This document shows positions 18,436 to 28,051 of a DNA stretch of 64,000 nucleotides, piece by piece. The DNA is taken from the NCBI RefSeq assembly GCF_014204525.1, contig NZ_JACHLP010000005.1, positions 280,326 to 344,325 of the forward strand, written 5' to 3'. The notes beneath the pieces are model-generated. The model saw only the letters and a program-made list of their open reading frames with translations, had not been told where the DNA came from and searched no databases. The stretch is from Roseateles oligotrophus (GTDB lineage Bacteria > Pseudomonadota > Gammaproteobacteria > Burkholderiales > Burkholderiaceae_C). The translations under genes were made by a program, and so were the position numbers. Every line of letters starts with the position of its first letter. Position 1 is the stretch's first letter.

Positions 18436-19677
18436 TTACTTCTTGAAGCCGTCGCTGAGCGTGGCCAGGAAGGCCAGCACATCGTCGATTTCCTGCTCGC
18501 TCAGCGCCGGGGCCTCACCGGGCTTGCGGTTGTAAGGGCCTTCGCTGGTGTTGACGTTTTTGTGCAGCTCGGCGGGCAGGTCGTCGAACTTGTTGACCCG
18601 GCCGTCGGCCGTCAGCGAGTACCACTTCTGCGGGTCGGTATCACGCTGCACATAAAACTGCAGCACTTCGCGCAGGCTGGTGAAACGGCCGTTATGGAAG
18701 TAGCTCAGGCGCTGCGTCACATTGCGCAGGCTGGGCACCTTGAAGGCGCCGCAGAGCTCTTGGCGCGCCGTCAGATCGCCGCCTTCCCGGGCGCACAGGC
18801 CCAGGTCGAAGAAGGCGGGGTCGGCGTTCTGGCTCAGCTTGGCGTTGCGGGGCACGCCCAGATTGTCGTAGCTGAAGTCGGTGAACAGCGGGTGGCTGCC
18901 GTCGGCGCCCTTGGCGGAGGGGTGGCAGGCGGCGCAATTGCCCTTGTCCTTGGCGTTGAAGAGCGCCAGGCCGCGCAGTTCCTGCGGATTCAGGGCTAGC
19001 TTACCGCGCAGGAACTCGTCGTACTTGCTGTCGAAGGGCTGGAACTCCGGGCTCTGCTCATAGGCTTGCAAGACCAGGGTCATGCGGTTCAAAGCGTCTT
19101 GCGGCCGGCTGAAGATGTCGGCACCGAACATGGCGGCGAACTCCGCCGCGTAGCTGGCGCGCGCCAGCTTGGCGATCAGCGCCTCGACGCTCTCATTGGC
19201 CATCTCCTTGGGATTGAAGAAGGGCTTGCCGGCCTGGTCCTGCAAGGATGTGGCGCGGCCGTCCCAGAAGAAGCCGCCGGCCGCCTTGCCCTCGGCGTCG
19301 AAGTGGAAGGGGGTGTTGCTGGCCAGATAGCGTATGCCCGGCGAGTTGCGCCCGCCTTGCTGATCCAGCGAGGGCCCGCCCAGCTGCGTCGGCAAATCGT
19401 TGGGGCCGGCATGGCCGGTGGCCGTTGCATGGCAGCTGGCGCAAGCCTGCTGGCCGGAGGCCGACAAGGAGATGTCGTTGAAGATTTTTTCGCCCAACTC
19501 CGCGCGGCTGATTGTGGCGGCGGGCGGGTTGCTGCCTTGGTCGCTGCTGCCGCCGCCGCAGGCCGTCAAGGCCAGGCTCAGGCCGAGCACGAGAGCGGCA
19601 GGCAGGGGGCGGAAGATGGACCGTTGGGGCTTGGGGCAGGGCGAAACGCGGGGGAGGACGTACAGCTGCTGGTTCAA
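18436..19677 (-). CDS. diheme cytochrome c peroxidase family lipoprotein
   Basis: A 413-residue protein with a lipobox ending LTAC at C40, so it should be anchored to a membrane facing the periplasm. It has two c-type heme motifs, CASCH (79-83) and CAACH (248-252), in the arrangement of bacterial cytochrome c peroxidase and MauG relatives. Usual members reduce hydrogen peroxide or oxidise protein side chains. The only usable start is TTG at 19677; no in-frame ATG precedes the signal sequence. It heads the porin and FMN-protein genes. A weak Fur-like sequence lies at about 19727-19745 upstream. Confidence 0.88.
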   Translation of the reverse strand: MNQQLYVLPRVSPCPKPQRSIFRPLPAALVLGLSLALTACGGGSSDQGSNPPAATISRAELGEKIFNDISLSASGQQACASCHATATGHAGPNDLPTQLGGPSLDQQGGRNSPGIRYLASNTPFHFDAEGKAAGGFFWDGRATSLQDQAGKPFFNPKEMANESVEALIAKLARASYAAEFAAMFGADIFSRPQDALNRMTLVLQAYEQSPEFQPFDSKYDEFLRGKLALNPQELRGLALFNAKDKGNCAACHPSAKGADGSHPLFTDFSYDNLGVPRNAKLSQNADPAFFDLGLCAREGGDLTARQELCGAFKVPSLRNVTQRLSYFHNGRFTSLREVLQFYVQRDTDPQKWYSLTADGRVNKFDDLPAELHKNVNTSEGPYNRKPGEAPALSEQEIDDVLAFLATLSDGFKK

Positions 19678-19726
19678 GATCGGACTTCTTTTTTGGAAAA
19701 ATTCTTGGTGTTTGCTAACTCCTTAA

Positions 19727-19745
19727 GATGATAACTATTCGCACT
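19727..19745 (-). promoter_or_regulatory. weak Fur-like sequence upstream of the diheme peroxidase
   Basis: Read towards the gene the bases include AATAGTTATCATCTT, about 10 of 16 matches to the inner Fur consensus. The 19678-19870 gap otherwise shows only AT-rich sequence. Confidence 0.3.
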
Positions 19746-19870
19746 TAGATTTAGGTTTGAGTTGATGAATTAGCAACACAAGACGTTTTTGCTCGCGCCT
19801 GATTTGATCTGGCGCAAGGTTCAAGCGTCTCGTGGCTGCCCAACGGTTGCGGGCCGCCAAAGCCCGCCGA

Positions 19871-20668
19871 TCAGGCCTGCTGAAGCCGCGGATGCTGGAG
19901 CGCCAGATCGACGTGATTGGCCTGGGCGACCACGCTGCCCAGCACCAGGATGGCGGGGCTGCGCAGGCCTTGCGTGCGGATGCTGTGGCCCAGGTTTTCG
20001 AGCGTGCAGATCAGGGACTGCTGCTGCGGGGTGTGGGCCGAGGCGATGGCCGCGGCCTGGGTCTGGGGCGCCATGCCTGCCTCGATCAAGGTTTGAACCA
20101 ATTGGTCTACTTGGCGCAAGCCCATGTAAATGACCAGGGTCAAGCCACTCTGAACCAGGGCCGGCCAGTTGGGCCCGCTAGGCCCGCCGTCCTGATCGGC
20201 ATTGTTTCGGCATTGCCCGGTCACAAAGGCGACACCCGGCGCGTGGCGGCGGTCCGTCACCGGGATGCCCAGGCTGGCGGGTGCGGCGATGCCGGCGGTG
20301 ATGCCGCTGAGGACCTCGACCGCAATGCCCGCGGCGCGCAGCGCGTCCACCTCCTCGCCACCGCGGCCGAACACAAAGGGATCGCCGCCTTTGAGCCGGA
20401 CGACCCGCAGCCCGGCCCGTGCCTCCCGGATCATCAACTCATGGATGAAGCGCTGCTCGGTCGAGGGCCGGCCGCCGCGCTTGCCCACAAAGATCCGCCG
20501 GGCGCGGGGATTGGCCAGGGCCAGCACCCGCGCGTCCACCAACTCGTCGCAGAGCAGGACATCGGCTTGTTGCAGGCGGCGCAAGGCCCCCAGGGTCAGC
20601 AAGTCGGGATCACCGGGGCCGGCGCCGACAAGGCTGAGGGGAAACAGGCTCGGGCTGCTGCTGTTCAT
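19871..20668 (-). CDS. cobA: uroporphyrinogen-III C-methyltransferase (CobA/SumT)
   Basis: A 265-residue SAM-dependent methylase that makes precorrin-2, the first step from uroporphyrinogen III to siroheme, the cofactor of NirB. Family motifs are VGAGPGDPDLLTL at the start, VRLKGGDPFVFGRGGEE near residue 90, SGITAGIAAPA and YMGLRQ. The ATG at 20668 overlaps the nasA stop by four bases. As the last gene of the nitrate assimilation operon it would supply siroheme during nitrate growth. It lacks the CysG oxidase/ferrochelatase domains, so another enzyme must finish siroheme. Confidence 0.95.
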   Translation of the reverse strand: MNSSSPSLFPLSLVGAGPGDPDLLTLGALRRLQQADVLLCDELVDARVLALANPRARRIFVGKRGGRPSTEQRFIHELMIREARAGLRVVRLKGGDPFVFGRGGEEVDALRAAGIAVEVLSGITAGIAAPASLGIPVTDRRHAPGVAFVTGQCRNNADQDGGPSGPNWPALVQSGLTLVIYMGLRQVDQLVQTLIEAGMAPQTQAAAIASAHTPQQQSLICTLENLGHSIRTQGLRSPAILVLGSVVAQANHVDLALQHPRLQQA

Positions 20669-23487
20669 GCTTTCATCTCCTCGCGATAAGGGTGTTGGGT
20701 TTCGAGCCGGCGCAGGGCCGGCAGGCAGGAACCGCATTGGCCACCACAGCCCAGCGTGCCCTGCAGGGCTTGCAGACGCGCCGTGCTTGAGCCCGGCAGG
20801 CGGGTCAGGGCCTGGCAGATGGCGGCCTCGGAGACGCCCAGGCAGTTGCAGACCTGGGGGCTGCGATCGCTGGCCGGGCCGGCGCCTGCCTCGTTCTGCG
20901 GCCGCGGCGAGAGCAGGCGGGCGCCCAGGCCGGCCAGCCCGCTGCGCAGCCGCCACAGATCGAGCAGATAGGCCCAGGCCTCTTGCTCGCCTGCTTGAGC
21001 CGGCTCGCCCATCAGCAGCAGGGCGCGCAGCCTTGCCGTCTCGCCGGGCTGGCTCAGAGCCAGCAGGCGGCTGCGGCCTTTCTGGCCGTCGGCATAACGC
21101 AGCACTTGGGCGCTGTTGAGCGCCAGCAGGGTTTTCAGGTGCTGCAATACCTCGGCGCGCGGCGCCAGGGCCGCGGCGGCGTCAAAGCGCCAGCCCAGCT
21201 CCGGCACATCGCCGGCCGCGGCCACCGGCAGGCATTGGGCAAAGCTGAACTCGCGCATCAAGCCGCGCAGCGCGGCGCGCAGGGACTGGCCTTGCTCCGG
21301 CGGGCACCAGACCGCCGCGCACAGCCGCCAGGGCAGCTGGGCCGCCTGCACCTGCACGGCGGCGAACTTCAGCTCGGGCTGCTGCGAGCTGGGGCAAAAA
21401 GCGCGGTTGCTCAAGGCGTTGACGCCGCTGAAGGGCGCGGCCTCGGCCTCCTGCCCGGACACAAACTCCTCGCCCCAGTGCATGGGCAGATAGGCCTGGG
21501 CGGGGCGCAGGCTGGCGTCGGCCAGCACGGGCAGGATCAGCTCGCCGTGGCGGGAGCTGATGCGCGCCAGCTCGCCCGTTCTGAGCCCGCGCGAGTGCAG
21601 GTCCTGCGCATGCATATGCAGGGCCGGCTGCGCCGTGTGGCCAAACAGGCGCGGCACCAGGCCGCTGCGGCTCATGCCATGCCATTGCTCGCGCAAACGG
21701 CCGCTCGTCAGGGCCAGGGGGTAGCGGGCGTCCAGGCGGTCGTGGGGGGGCTGGTAGGGCTGGGCGATGAAGCGGGCACGGCCATCGGCGGTGGCGAAGC
21801 GCCGGTCCTGGTAGAGGCGCGCCTGGCCCTGGCTGGCGCCCGCCGGGAAGGGCCATTGCTGCGGGCCCAAGCTGTCCAGCAAGGCATAGCTGAGGCCGCT
21901 GATGTCCAGGTCGCGGCCGGCCGTGGCGGCGCGGTGCTCCAGCCAAAGCGCCTCGGGCGTGGCCGCCGCCAGCAGCGCGGGCCCGGGGCCCGACTTGAGC
22001 AGGGGCAGCAGGGCCAGGCCCACATCGCGCACGATGCGCCAGTCGGCCCGCGCCTCGCCGGGCGGCGCGATGGCCGCGCGGACGCGGCTGATGCAGCGTT
22101 CGGAGTTCGTCACCGTGCCCTCTTTTTCGCCCCAGCTGGCGGCCGGCAGCAGCACGTCGGCAAAGGCCGCCGTGGCGGTGTCGGCAAAGGCTTCCTGCAG
22201 GATGACCAGCTCGCAGCGCGCCAGGGCGCGGCGCACCAGGGCCTGGTCGGGCATGGACTGGGCCGGGTTGGTGCAGGCTATCCACAAGACCTTGATCTCG
22301 CCGCGGGCCGCGGCCTCGAACATCTCCACCGCCGTCTTGGCCGGCGCCTCGGGCAGCTCGGCCTGGCCCCAGAGCGCGGCCACCTCGGCGCGGTCCTGGG
22401 CCGAGCCCGGGTCGCGGTGGCCGGGCAGCAGCGTGGCCATGCCGCCCACCTCGCGCCCGCCCATGGCATTGGGCTGGCCGGTGAGCGAAAAAGGCCCGGC
22501 GCCGGGCCGGGCGATCTGGCCGCAAGCCAGGTGCAGATTGATCAGGGCGCTGTTCTTGGCCGTGCCGCTGCTGCTCTGGTTGAGGCCCTGGCAGTACAGC
22601 GACAGGCTGGCCGGCGACTGCGCAAACCAGCGCGCCGCCTGCAGCAGATCGGCCTCCTTGATGCCGCACAGCCGCGCCGCTTCTGGCGGCGGCAGCTCGC
22701 GCACAAGGTTTTTGAGCTCGGCAAAGCCCTGGGTGTGCTCGGCGATGAAACGGGCGTCCAGCCAGCCCTCCCAGATGCAGGCGTGCAAAAGCCCGTGGCA
22801 AAGAATGACATCGGTGCCGGGCAGGATCTGCAGATGCAGATCGGCCAGCTCGGCCGTCTCGGTGCGGCGCGGGTCGACGACGATGAGCTTCTGCTCGGGC
22901 CTGCGCTGCCTGGCCGCCTCCAGGCGCCGGAACAGGATGGGGTGGGCCCAGGCCGGGTTGGCGCCGGTGATGAGGATGCAGTCGGCCAGGTCCAGGTCTT
23001 CGTAGCAGGTCGGCGGCGCGTCGGCGCCCAGGCTTTGCTTGTAGCCGGCCACGGCGGAGCTCATGCAGAGCCGGGAGTTGCTGTCGATATTGTTCGTGCC
23101 CAGCACGCCGCGGGCGAATTTATTGAAGGCGTGGTAGTCCTCGCTCAGCAATTGGCCGGAGATGTAGAGGCCGAAGGCTTGCGGGCCATGCTGGGCATGC
23201 AGCGCGGCCAGGCGCTCGGCCAGGCGCTGGTTCATCGTGGGCCAGTCCAGCGCCTGCGGCGGCTCGGCGCGCGAGGGCCGCCAGGCGGGCTGCAAGAGGC
23301 GCTGCGTGCGGCGGATCAGCGGCGTGGCGGTCAGATGCAGGGTCTGGCCCTTGCTGCACAGCCGGCCCCGGTTGGCCGGATGGGCGGGGTCGCCGCGCAC
23401 GCCGCAGATCTCGCCGGCCTCGCTTTCGATGATCACGCCGCAGCCCACCCCGCAGTAAGGGCAGGTCGACGCCGTTTCCTTACGCAT
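20665..23487 (-). CDS. nasA: assimilatory nitrate reductase catalytic subunit NasA
   Basis: A 940-residue cytoplasmic molybdopterin enzyme reducing nitrate to nitrite. The N-terminal 4Fe-4S motif uses C9, C12, C16 and C44. Molybdopterin-guanine-dinucleotide binding domains follow, including the NSRLCMSSAVAGYK segment with a cysteine that is the likely Mo ligand. The C-terminus carries an added BFD-like 2Fe-2S domain (CNCLGVSE ... CGGQCGSC), found in NasA/NasC proteins that take electrons from a flavoprotein or NAD(P)H partner. No separate NasB-type reductase is in this operon, so the electron donor is not evident. It overlaps nirD by 8 bases. Confidence 0.95.
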   Translation of the reverse strand: MRKETASTCPYCGVGCGVIIESEAGEICGVRGDPAHPANRGRLCSKGQTLHLTATPLIRRTQRLLQPAWRPSRAEPPQALDWPTMNQRLAERLAALHAQHGPQAFGLYISGQLLSEDYHAFNKFARGVLGTNNIDSNSRLCMSSAVAGYKQSLGADAPPTCYEDLDLADCILITGANPAWAHPILFRRLEAARQRRPEQKLIVVDPRRTETAELADLHLQILPGTDVILCHGLLHACIWEGWLDARFIAEHTQGFAELKNLVRELPPPEAARLCGIKEADLLQAARWFAQSPASLSLYCQGLNQSSSGTAKNSALINLHLACGQIARPGAGPFSLTGQPNAMGGREVGGMATLLPGHRDPGSAQDRAEVAALWGQAELPEAPAKTAVEMFEAAARGEIKVLWIACTNPAQSMPDQALVRRALARCELVILQEAFADTATAAFADVLLPAASWGEKEGTVTNSERCISRVRAAIAPPGEARADWRIVRDVGLALLPLLKSGPGPALLAAATPEALWLEHRAATAGRDLDISGLSYALLDSLGPQQWPFPAGASQGQARLYQDRRFATADGRARFIAQPYQPPHDRLDARYPLALTSGRLREQWHGMSRSGLVPRLFGHTAQPALHMHAQDLHSRGLRTGELARISSRHGELILPVLADASLRPAQAYLPMHWGEEFVSGQEAEAAPFSGVNALSNRAFCPSSQQPELKFAAVQVQAAQLPWRLCAAVWCPPEQGQSLRAALRGLMREFSFAQCLPVAAAGDVPELGWRFDAAAALAPRAEVLQHLKTLLALNSAQVLRYADGQKGRSRLLALSQPGETARLRALLLMGEPAQAGEQEAWAYLLDLWRLRSGLAGLGARLLSPRPQNEAGAGPASDRSPQVCNCLGVSEAAICQALTRLPGSSTARLQALQGTLGCGGQCGSCLPALRRLETQHPYREEMKA

Positions 23488-23857
23488 GGCAGGGCCCGGC
23501 GCGCAGGGGCTGGAACTCTAGGCCCTGGCTGTCCAGCTGGGCCTGGTCCAGATAGACCTCGCCGGCCTCGACCCTGACCTCGAAGCGGGCCGCACAGCCC
23601 TCGTCGGGCGCCAGGGCCTGGCCGCTGTCCAGCGCGATGGTCCAACCATGCAGGGGGCAGGCCACGGCCTCGCCAAACACCAGGCCCTGGCTCAAGGGCC
23701 CGCCCTTGTGCGGGCAGCGGTCCAGCAGGGCGTAGACCCGATCGCCGGCGACGCGGAACAGGGCCACATCGGGGCCGCGGGCGCGCTGGACGCGGCGGGC
23801 GCCCAGCAAGGGGATGTCGGCGAGGGCGCAGATATGGCGCCAGTTGCTCTTGCTCAT
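23480..23857 (-). CDS. nirD: nitrite reductase small subunit NirD
   Basis: A 125-residue Rieske-type protein. The two Rieske motifs are CPHKGG (C48-H50) and CPLHGW (C67-H70), so it may bind a 2Fe-2S cluster, unlike some NirD proteins that have lost it. NirD partners NirB to reduce nitrite to ammonium in the cytoplasm. It lies 14 bases after nirB and overlaps nasA by 8 bases. Confidence 0.93.
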   Translation of the reverse strand: MSKSNWRHICALADIPLLGARRVQRARGPDVALFRVAGDRVYALLDRCPHKGGPLSQGLVFGEAVACPLHGWTIALDSGQALAPDEGCAARFEVRVEAGEVYLDQAQLDSQGLEFQPLRAGPCHA

Positions 23858-23871
23858 GGGGCACCTTTGCT

Positions 23872-26322
23872 TCAGACGGGGACAAACTGGCGCAGATCCA
23901 GCTGCGCCTTGGCGTGCTCGAACCAGGGATCGGGCTCGCCGGAGAGGGCGAACTGCAGTTCGGCCCAGAGGGCGCGGCGGCCTTCCAGGTCGTCCAGCAC
24001 GCGCGCCTTCACATGGTCCATGCCCACGCGCGCCAGATAGTGCACGGTGCGTTCCAGATACCAGCCCTCGCTTCGATAGAGCTGCATGAAGGCGCCGGTG
24101 ATTTCCATCACCTCCTCGGCCGTCTTGACCTTGCAGAAGAACTGCGCCACCTCGGTCTTGATGCCGCCGTTGCCGCCGATGTAAAGCTCCCAGCCGCTGT
24201 CCACGCCGATGATGCCCACGTCCTTGATGCCGGCCTCGGCGCAGTTGCGCGGGCAGCCGCTGACGGCGAACTTGACCTTGTGCGGGGCATACATGCGCCA
24301 CATGGCGCGCTCCAGGTCCTTGCCCATGCGGGTGCTGTCCTGGGTGCCCATGCGACACCACTCCGAACCCACGCAGGTCTTCACCGTGCGCAAGGCCTTG
24401 GCATAGGCATGGCCCGAGGGCATGCCGATATCGGCCCAGACCTGGGGCAGGTCTTGCTTCTTGACGCCCAGCAGGTCGATGCGCTGGCCGCCGGTGACCT
24501 TGACGGTGGGAATCTTGTATTTGTCCACCGCATTGGCGATGCGGCGCAGCTCGTCGGCCGTGGTCTCGCCGCCCCACATGCGCGGGATCACCGAGTACGT
24601 GCCGTCCTTCTGGATATTGGCGTGGGCCCGCTCGTTGATGGGGCGGGACTGCGGGTCGTCCACCGCCTCCTTGGGCCAGGTGGAGAGCAGGTAGTAGTTG
24701 AGGGCAGGGCGGCAGCTGGGGCAGCCATTGGGCGTGCGCCAGCTCAGGGCCTCGTAGAGCTGGGGCAGGCGGGTCAGATGCTCTTTGCGTATGGCCTCGC
24801 GCACATCCTGGTGGCTCAGCTCGGTGCAGGCGCACAAAGCCTTTTTCTTCGGGCTGGCGGAGTAGTCGCCGCCGGCCGTGAACATCAGCAACTGCTCGAC
24901 CAGGCCGGTGCAGGAGCCGCAAGAGGCGCTGGCCTTGGTGTGCTTGCGCACCTCTTCCAGCGTGAACAAGCCCTTGTCCTTGATGGCCTTGCAGATGCTG
25001 CCCTTGCTGACCCCGTTGCAGCCGCAGACCTCGTCGCTATCGGCCATGGCGGCCGCCTTGCTATGGCCTTGGTGGCCGACATCGCCGATATTCGATTCGC
25101 CGAACATCAGCTTGTCGCGGATATCGCTGAGCTTGCGCCCTTCGCGCAGCAGCTTGAAATACCAGCTGCCGTCCACCGTGTCGCCGTAGAGGCAGGCGCC
25201 GATCAGCCTGTCATCGCGCAGCACCAGCTTTTTGTAGACGCCGCCGCTCTTGGAGAAGGGGTCGCTGAGCACGATCTCCTCGGTGCCCTCGCCGCCCATG
25301 AAATTACCCGCCGAGAACAGGTCGATGCCGGTCACCTTGAGCTTGGTCGAGGTCTGCGAGCCGCCGTAGCGGCCGATGCCGAACTGCGCCAGATGGGTGG
25401 CGCAGACCTTGGCCTGCTCGAACAGCGGCGCCACCAGGCCGTAGGCCACGCCGCGGTGGGCGGCGCATTCGCCCACCGAGTAGATGCGCGGATCGGTGAC
25501 GGTCTGCAAGGTGTCGCTGACGACGATGCCGCGGCTGCAGTGCAGGCCGGCGCTTTCGGCCAGCGCGGTATTGGGGCGTATGCCGGCGGCCATCACGACC
25601 AGGTCGGCGGGGATCTCCTGGCCGTCCTTGAAGCGGACGGCCATCACGCGGCCTTGCGGGTCGGGGATCAGGGCCTCGGTCTGCGCGCCCAGCAGGAAGC
25701 GCAGGCCGCGCGCCTGCAGGGATTGGCGCAGCATATCGCCGGCCACATCGTCCAGCTGGCGCTCCATCAGCCAGCCCGCGATATGCACCACCGTCACCTG
25801 CATGCCCCGCAGCATCAGGCCGTTAGCGGCCTCCAGGCCCAGCAGGCCGCCGCCTATCACCACCGCGTGCTGGTAGCGCGCGGCGGCGGCCAGCATGGCC
25901 TGGGTGTCGGCGATGTCGCGGTAGGCCACCACGCCGTCCAGCTCCTTGCCCGGCACGGGCAGGATGAAGGGGCTGGAGCCGGTGGCGATCAGCAGGCGGT
26001 CGTAGTCGGCCTTTGTGCCGTCCTCGGCCACGACGCGGCGCTTGATGCGGTCGATCTGCTGCACTTTCTTGCCCAGGTGCAGGGTGATGCCGTGGCCGGC
26101 ATACCAGTCCAGGGGGTTGAGGATGATGTCCTCGATCTGCATCTCGCCGGCCAGCACGGGGCTGAGCAGGATGCGGTTGTAATTGGGGTGCGGCTCGGCG
26201 CCGAAGACGGTGATGTCGTAGAGCTCGGGCGCGATCTTCAGCAATTCCTCCAGGGCGCGGACCCCGGCCATGCCATTGCCGATCAGCACCAGCTTTTGTT
26301 TGGGCTTTGCGTCTGTGTTCAT
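23872..26322 (-). CDS. nirB: NAD(P)H nitrite reductase large subunit NirB
   Basis: An 816-residue siroheme enzyme that reduces nitrite to ammonium. The FAD-binding start GNGMAGVRALEEL and a second dinucleotide motif GGGLLGLEAANGL give the flavin/NAD module. A BFD-like 2Fe-2S region (VCGCNGVSKG ... SCGSCTG) follows near residues 430-480. The C-terminal sulfite/nitrite reductase half carries the siroheme and 4Fe-4S cysteines in TCVGSEWCRMGTQDS and SGCPRNCAEA. The ATG at 26322 overlaps the nrtD stop (ATGA). It is the assimilatory enzyme, unrelated to NirS. Confidence 0.97.
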   Translation of the reverse strand: MNTDAKPKQKLVLIGNGMAGVRALEELLKIAPELYDITVFGAEPHPNYNRILLSPVLAGEMQIEDIILNPLDWYAGHGITLHLGKKVQQIDRIKRRVVAEDGTKADYDRLLIATGSSPFILPVPGKELDGVVAYRDIADTQAMLAAAARYQHAVVIGGGLLGLEAANGLMLRGMQVTVVHIAGWLMERQLDDVAGDMLRQSLQARGLRFLLGAQTEALIPDPQGRVMAVRFKDGQEIPADLVVMAAGIRPNTALAESAGLHCSRGIVVSDTLQTVTDPRIYSVGECAAHRGVAYGLVAPLFEQAKVCATHLAQFGIGRYGGSQTSTKLKVTGIDLFSAGNFMGGEGTEEIVLSDPFSKSGGVYKKLVLRDDRLIGACLYGDTVDGSWYFKLLREGRKLSDIRDKLMFGESNIGDVGHQGHSKAAAMADSDEVCGCNGVSKGSICKAIKDKGLFTLEEVRKHTKASASCGSCTGLVEQLLMFTAGGDYSASPKKKALCACTELSHQDVREAIRKEHLTRLPQLYEALSWRTPNGCPSCRPALNYYLLSTWPKEAVDDPQSRPINERAHANIQKDGTYSVIPRMWGGETTADELRRIANAVDKYKIPTVKVTGGQRIDLLGVKKQDLPQVWADIGMPSGHAYAKALRTVKTCVGSEWCRMGTQDSTRMGKDLERAMWRMYAPHKVKFAVSGCPRNCAEAGIKDVGIIGVDSGWELYIGGNGGIKTEVAQFFCKVKTAEEVMEITGAFMQLYRSEGWYLERTVHYLARVGMDHVKARVLDDLEGRRALWAELQFALSGEPDPWFEHAKAQLDLRQFVPV

Positions 26323-27125
26323 GCGGCCAGCTCCGTCCGCGCATGGCGGGTGTAGAGGAAATCGATCACCGCCTTGCGGGCGGCGATATAGCCCGGGTCT
26401 TCCGCCAGGGCCACCCGCTCGCGCGGGCGCGGCAGGTTGACCTTGAGGATCTCGCCAATCGTCGCGGCGGGGCCATTGCTCATCATCACGATGCGGTCGC
26501 TCAGCAGCACGGCCTCGTCCACATCGTGGGTCACCATCACCACCGTGCTCTGGGTGCGCGCCACGATCTGCAGCAACGCATCCTGCAGATGGGCGCGCGT
26601 CAGCGCGTCGAGCGCGCCAAAAGGCTCGTCCATCAGCAAGACCTTGGGCTCCATGGCCAGGGCGCGGGCAATGCCCACGCGCTGCTTCATGCCGCCCGAG
26701 ATCTCGCCCGGCTTCTTGTTCAAGGCATGCGCCATGCCCACCAAGTGCAGGGCCTGCTCGGTGCGGGCCCGCAGCTGCGACCTGCTTTCCTGCGCGCCGA
26801 ACACCGACTCCACGCCCAGATAGACGTTGTCGAAACAGCTCAACCAGGGCAACAGGGAGTGGTTCTGGAACACCACGGCGCGCTCCGGGCCGGGGGCATG
26901 GATCTCGCGCTCCTCGCACAGCAGCACGCCGCTGCTGGCCTGCAGCAGGCCCGCCATCAGATTGAGCAAGGTGGACTTGCCGCAGCCCGAGTGGCCGATC
27001 AAGGTGATGAACTCGCCGCGCTCGACCTGCAGATGAATATCGCGCAGGGCGTGGAAGCTGGCTTTGCGGGTCTTGAACTCCATCTCGACCGCCTGCACAT
27101 CGATGAAGGCTTTGTGCTTTTGCAT
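26319..27125 (-). CDS. nrtD: nitrate ABC transporter ATPase
   Basis: A 268-residue ABC ATPase. The Walker A motif GHSGCGKST is near residue 44, the signature ISGGMKQR near 142, and Walker B VLLMDEPFGALD near 162. The type matches NrtD/NasD of nitrate importers. Only one ATPase is encoded, so it probably forms a homodimer with NrtB. It sits 4 bases after nrtB and overlaps nirB. Confidence 0.95.
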   Translation of the reverse strand: MQKHKAFIDVQAVEMEFKTRKASFHALRDIHLQVERGEFITLIGHSGCGKSTLLNLMAGLLQASSGVLLCEEREIHAPGPERAVVFQNHSLLPWLSCFDNVYLGVESVFGAQESRSQLRARTEQALHLVGMAHALNKKPGEISGGMKQRVGIARALAMEPKVLLMDEPFGALDALTRAHLQDALLQIVARTQSTVVMVTHDVDEAVLLSDRIVMMSNGPAATIGEILKVNLPRPRERVALAEDPGYIAARKAVIDFLYTRHARTELAA

Positions 27126-27129
27126 CAGC

Positions 27130-28035
27130 TCACTCCGTAAAAGAAAAGCGTTCGGCCAGGCTCACCAGGGCCTGCTCCAGCGCCATGCCGACGATGCCGA
27201 TGACGAAGATGGCGATGATGATGTGGGCGACATTGAGGTTGTTCCACTCGTCCCAGACCCAGAAACCTATGCCTACGCCGCCGGTCAGCATCTCGGCCGC
27301 CACGATCACCAGCCAAGCCGTGCCCACGCTCAGGCGCACGCCGGTCAGCACATAGGGCAGGATGGCGGGCAGATAGATCTGGGTGATCAGCTTCCACTCG
27401 CTCAGGCGCAGCACCCGGGCCACATTGAGATAGTCCTGCGGCACCCGCTGCACGCCCACGGCGGTGTTGACGACCATGGGCCAGATGGAGCAGATGAAGA
27501 GCGTCCAGATGGCGGCCGGATTGGCGCTCTTGAACACCAGCAGCCCGATCGGCAGCCAGGCCAGCGGCGAGACCGGTTTGAGCAGGCTGATCAGGGGCGA
27601 GAGCATGCGGCCGATGAACTCGAAGCGCCCGATCACAAAGCCCAGCGGGATGCCCACGGCCGCCGCCAGGCCAAAACCCAGGGCCACGCGCTGCAGCGAG
27701 GCCAGGATGTTCCAGCCTATGCCCTGGTCATTGGGCCCCTTGCTGTAGAAGGGCTCGGCGAAGAGCTGCAGGGCCGAGGCCCAGGTCTGCCCCGGCGTCG
27801 GGAAGGCGCCGCCTTTCTGCGTGAACAGGCCCCACAAACCTATCGCCAAGGCCAGGCCGAGCAGCGGAGGCAGCAGGCGCATCCACAGGCCTTGCCAGTC
27901 GAAGCGTGCGGCGGCCGGGCCGGCATTCGCCGCGGGCTGCGCGGGCGCCGTGGCTGAGGGAGGAGAGAGCGGGGAGAGCGAGGAAGAGGGGGCCTCTGCC
28001 TCGCCGCGGGGGGAGTGGAACACGGCACTGACCAT
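27130..28035 (-). CDS. nrtB: nitrate ABC transporter permease
   Basis: A 301-residue inner membrane permease with six expected helices and the binding-protein-dependent EAA-type loop (NVARVLRLSEWKLITQIYLPAILPY split over residues 200-225). The proline- and serine-rich first 40 residues are unusual. The ATG at 28035 has a strong AAGGAG site. It belongs to the NrtB/SsuC-type group and lies between nrtA and the ATPase gene. Confidence 0.94.
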   Translation of the reverse strand: MVSAVFHSPRGEAEAPSSSLSPLSPPSATAPAQPAANAGPAAARFDWQGLWMRLLPPLLGLALAIGLWGLFTQKGGAFPTPGQTWASALQLFAEPFYSKGPNDQGIGWNILASLQRVALGFGLAAAVGIPLGFVIGRFEFIGRMLSPLISLLKPVSPLAWLPIGLLVFKSANPAAIWTLFICSIWPMVVNTAVGVQRVPQDYLNVARVLRLSEWKLITQIYLPAILPYVLTGVRLSVGTAWLVIVAAEMLTGGVGIGFWVWDEWNNLNVAHIIIAIFVIGIVGMALEQALVSLAERFSFTE

Positions 28036-28051
28036 TACAGCTCCTTGTTGT

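Noticed and set aside
20983-23577. 864-codon plus-strand frame opposite nasA
   Set aside because: Antisense shadow of nasA. No recognisable motif.
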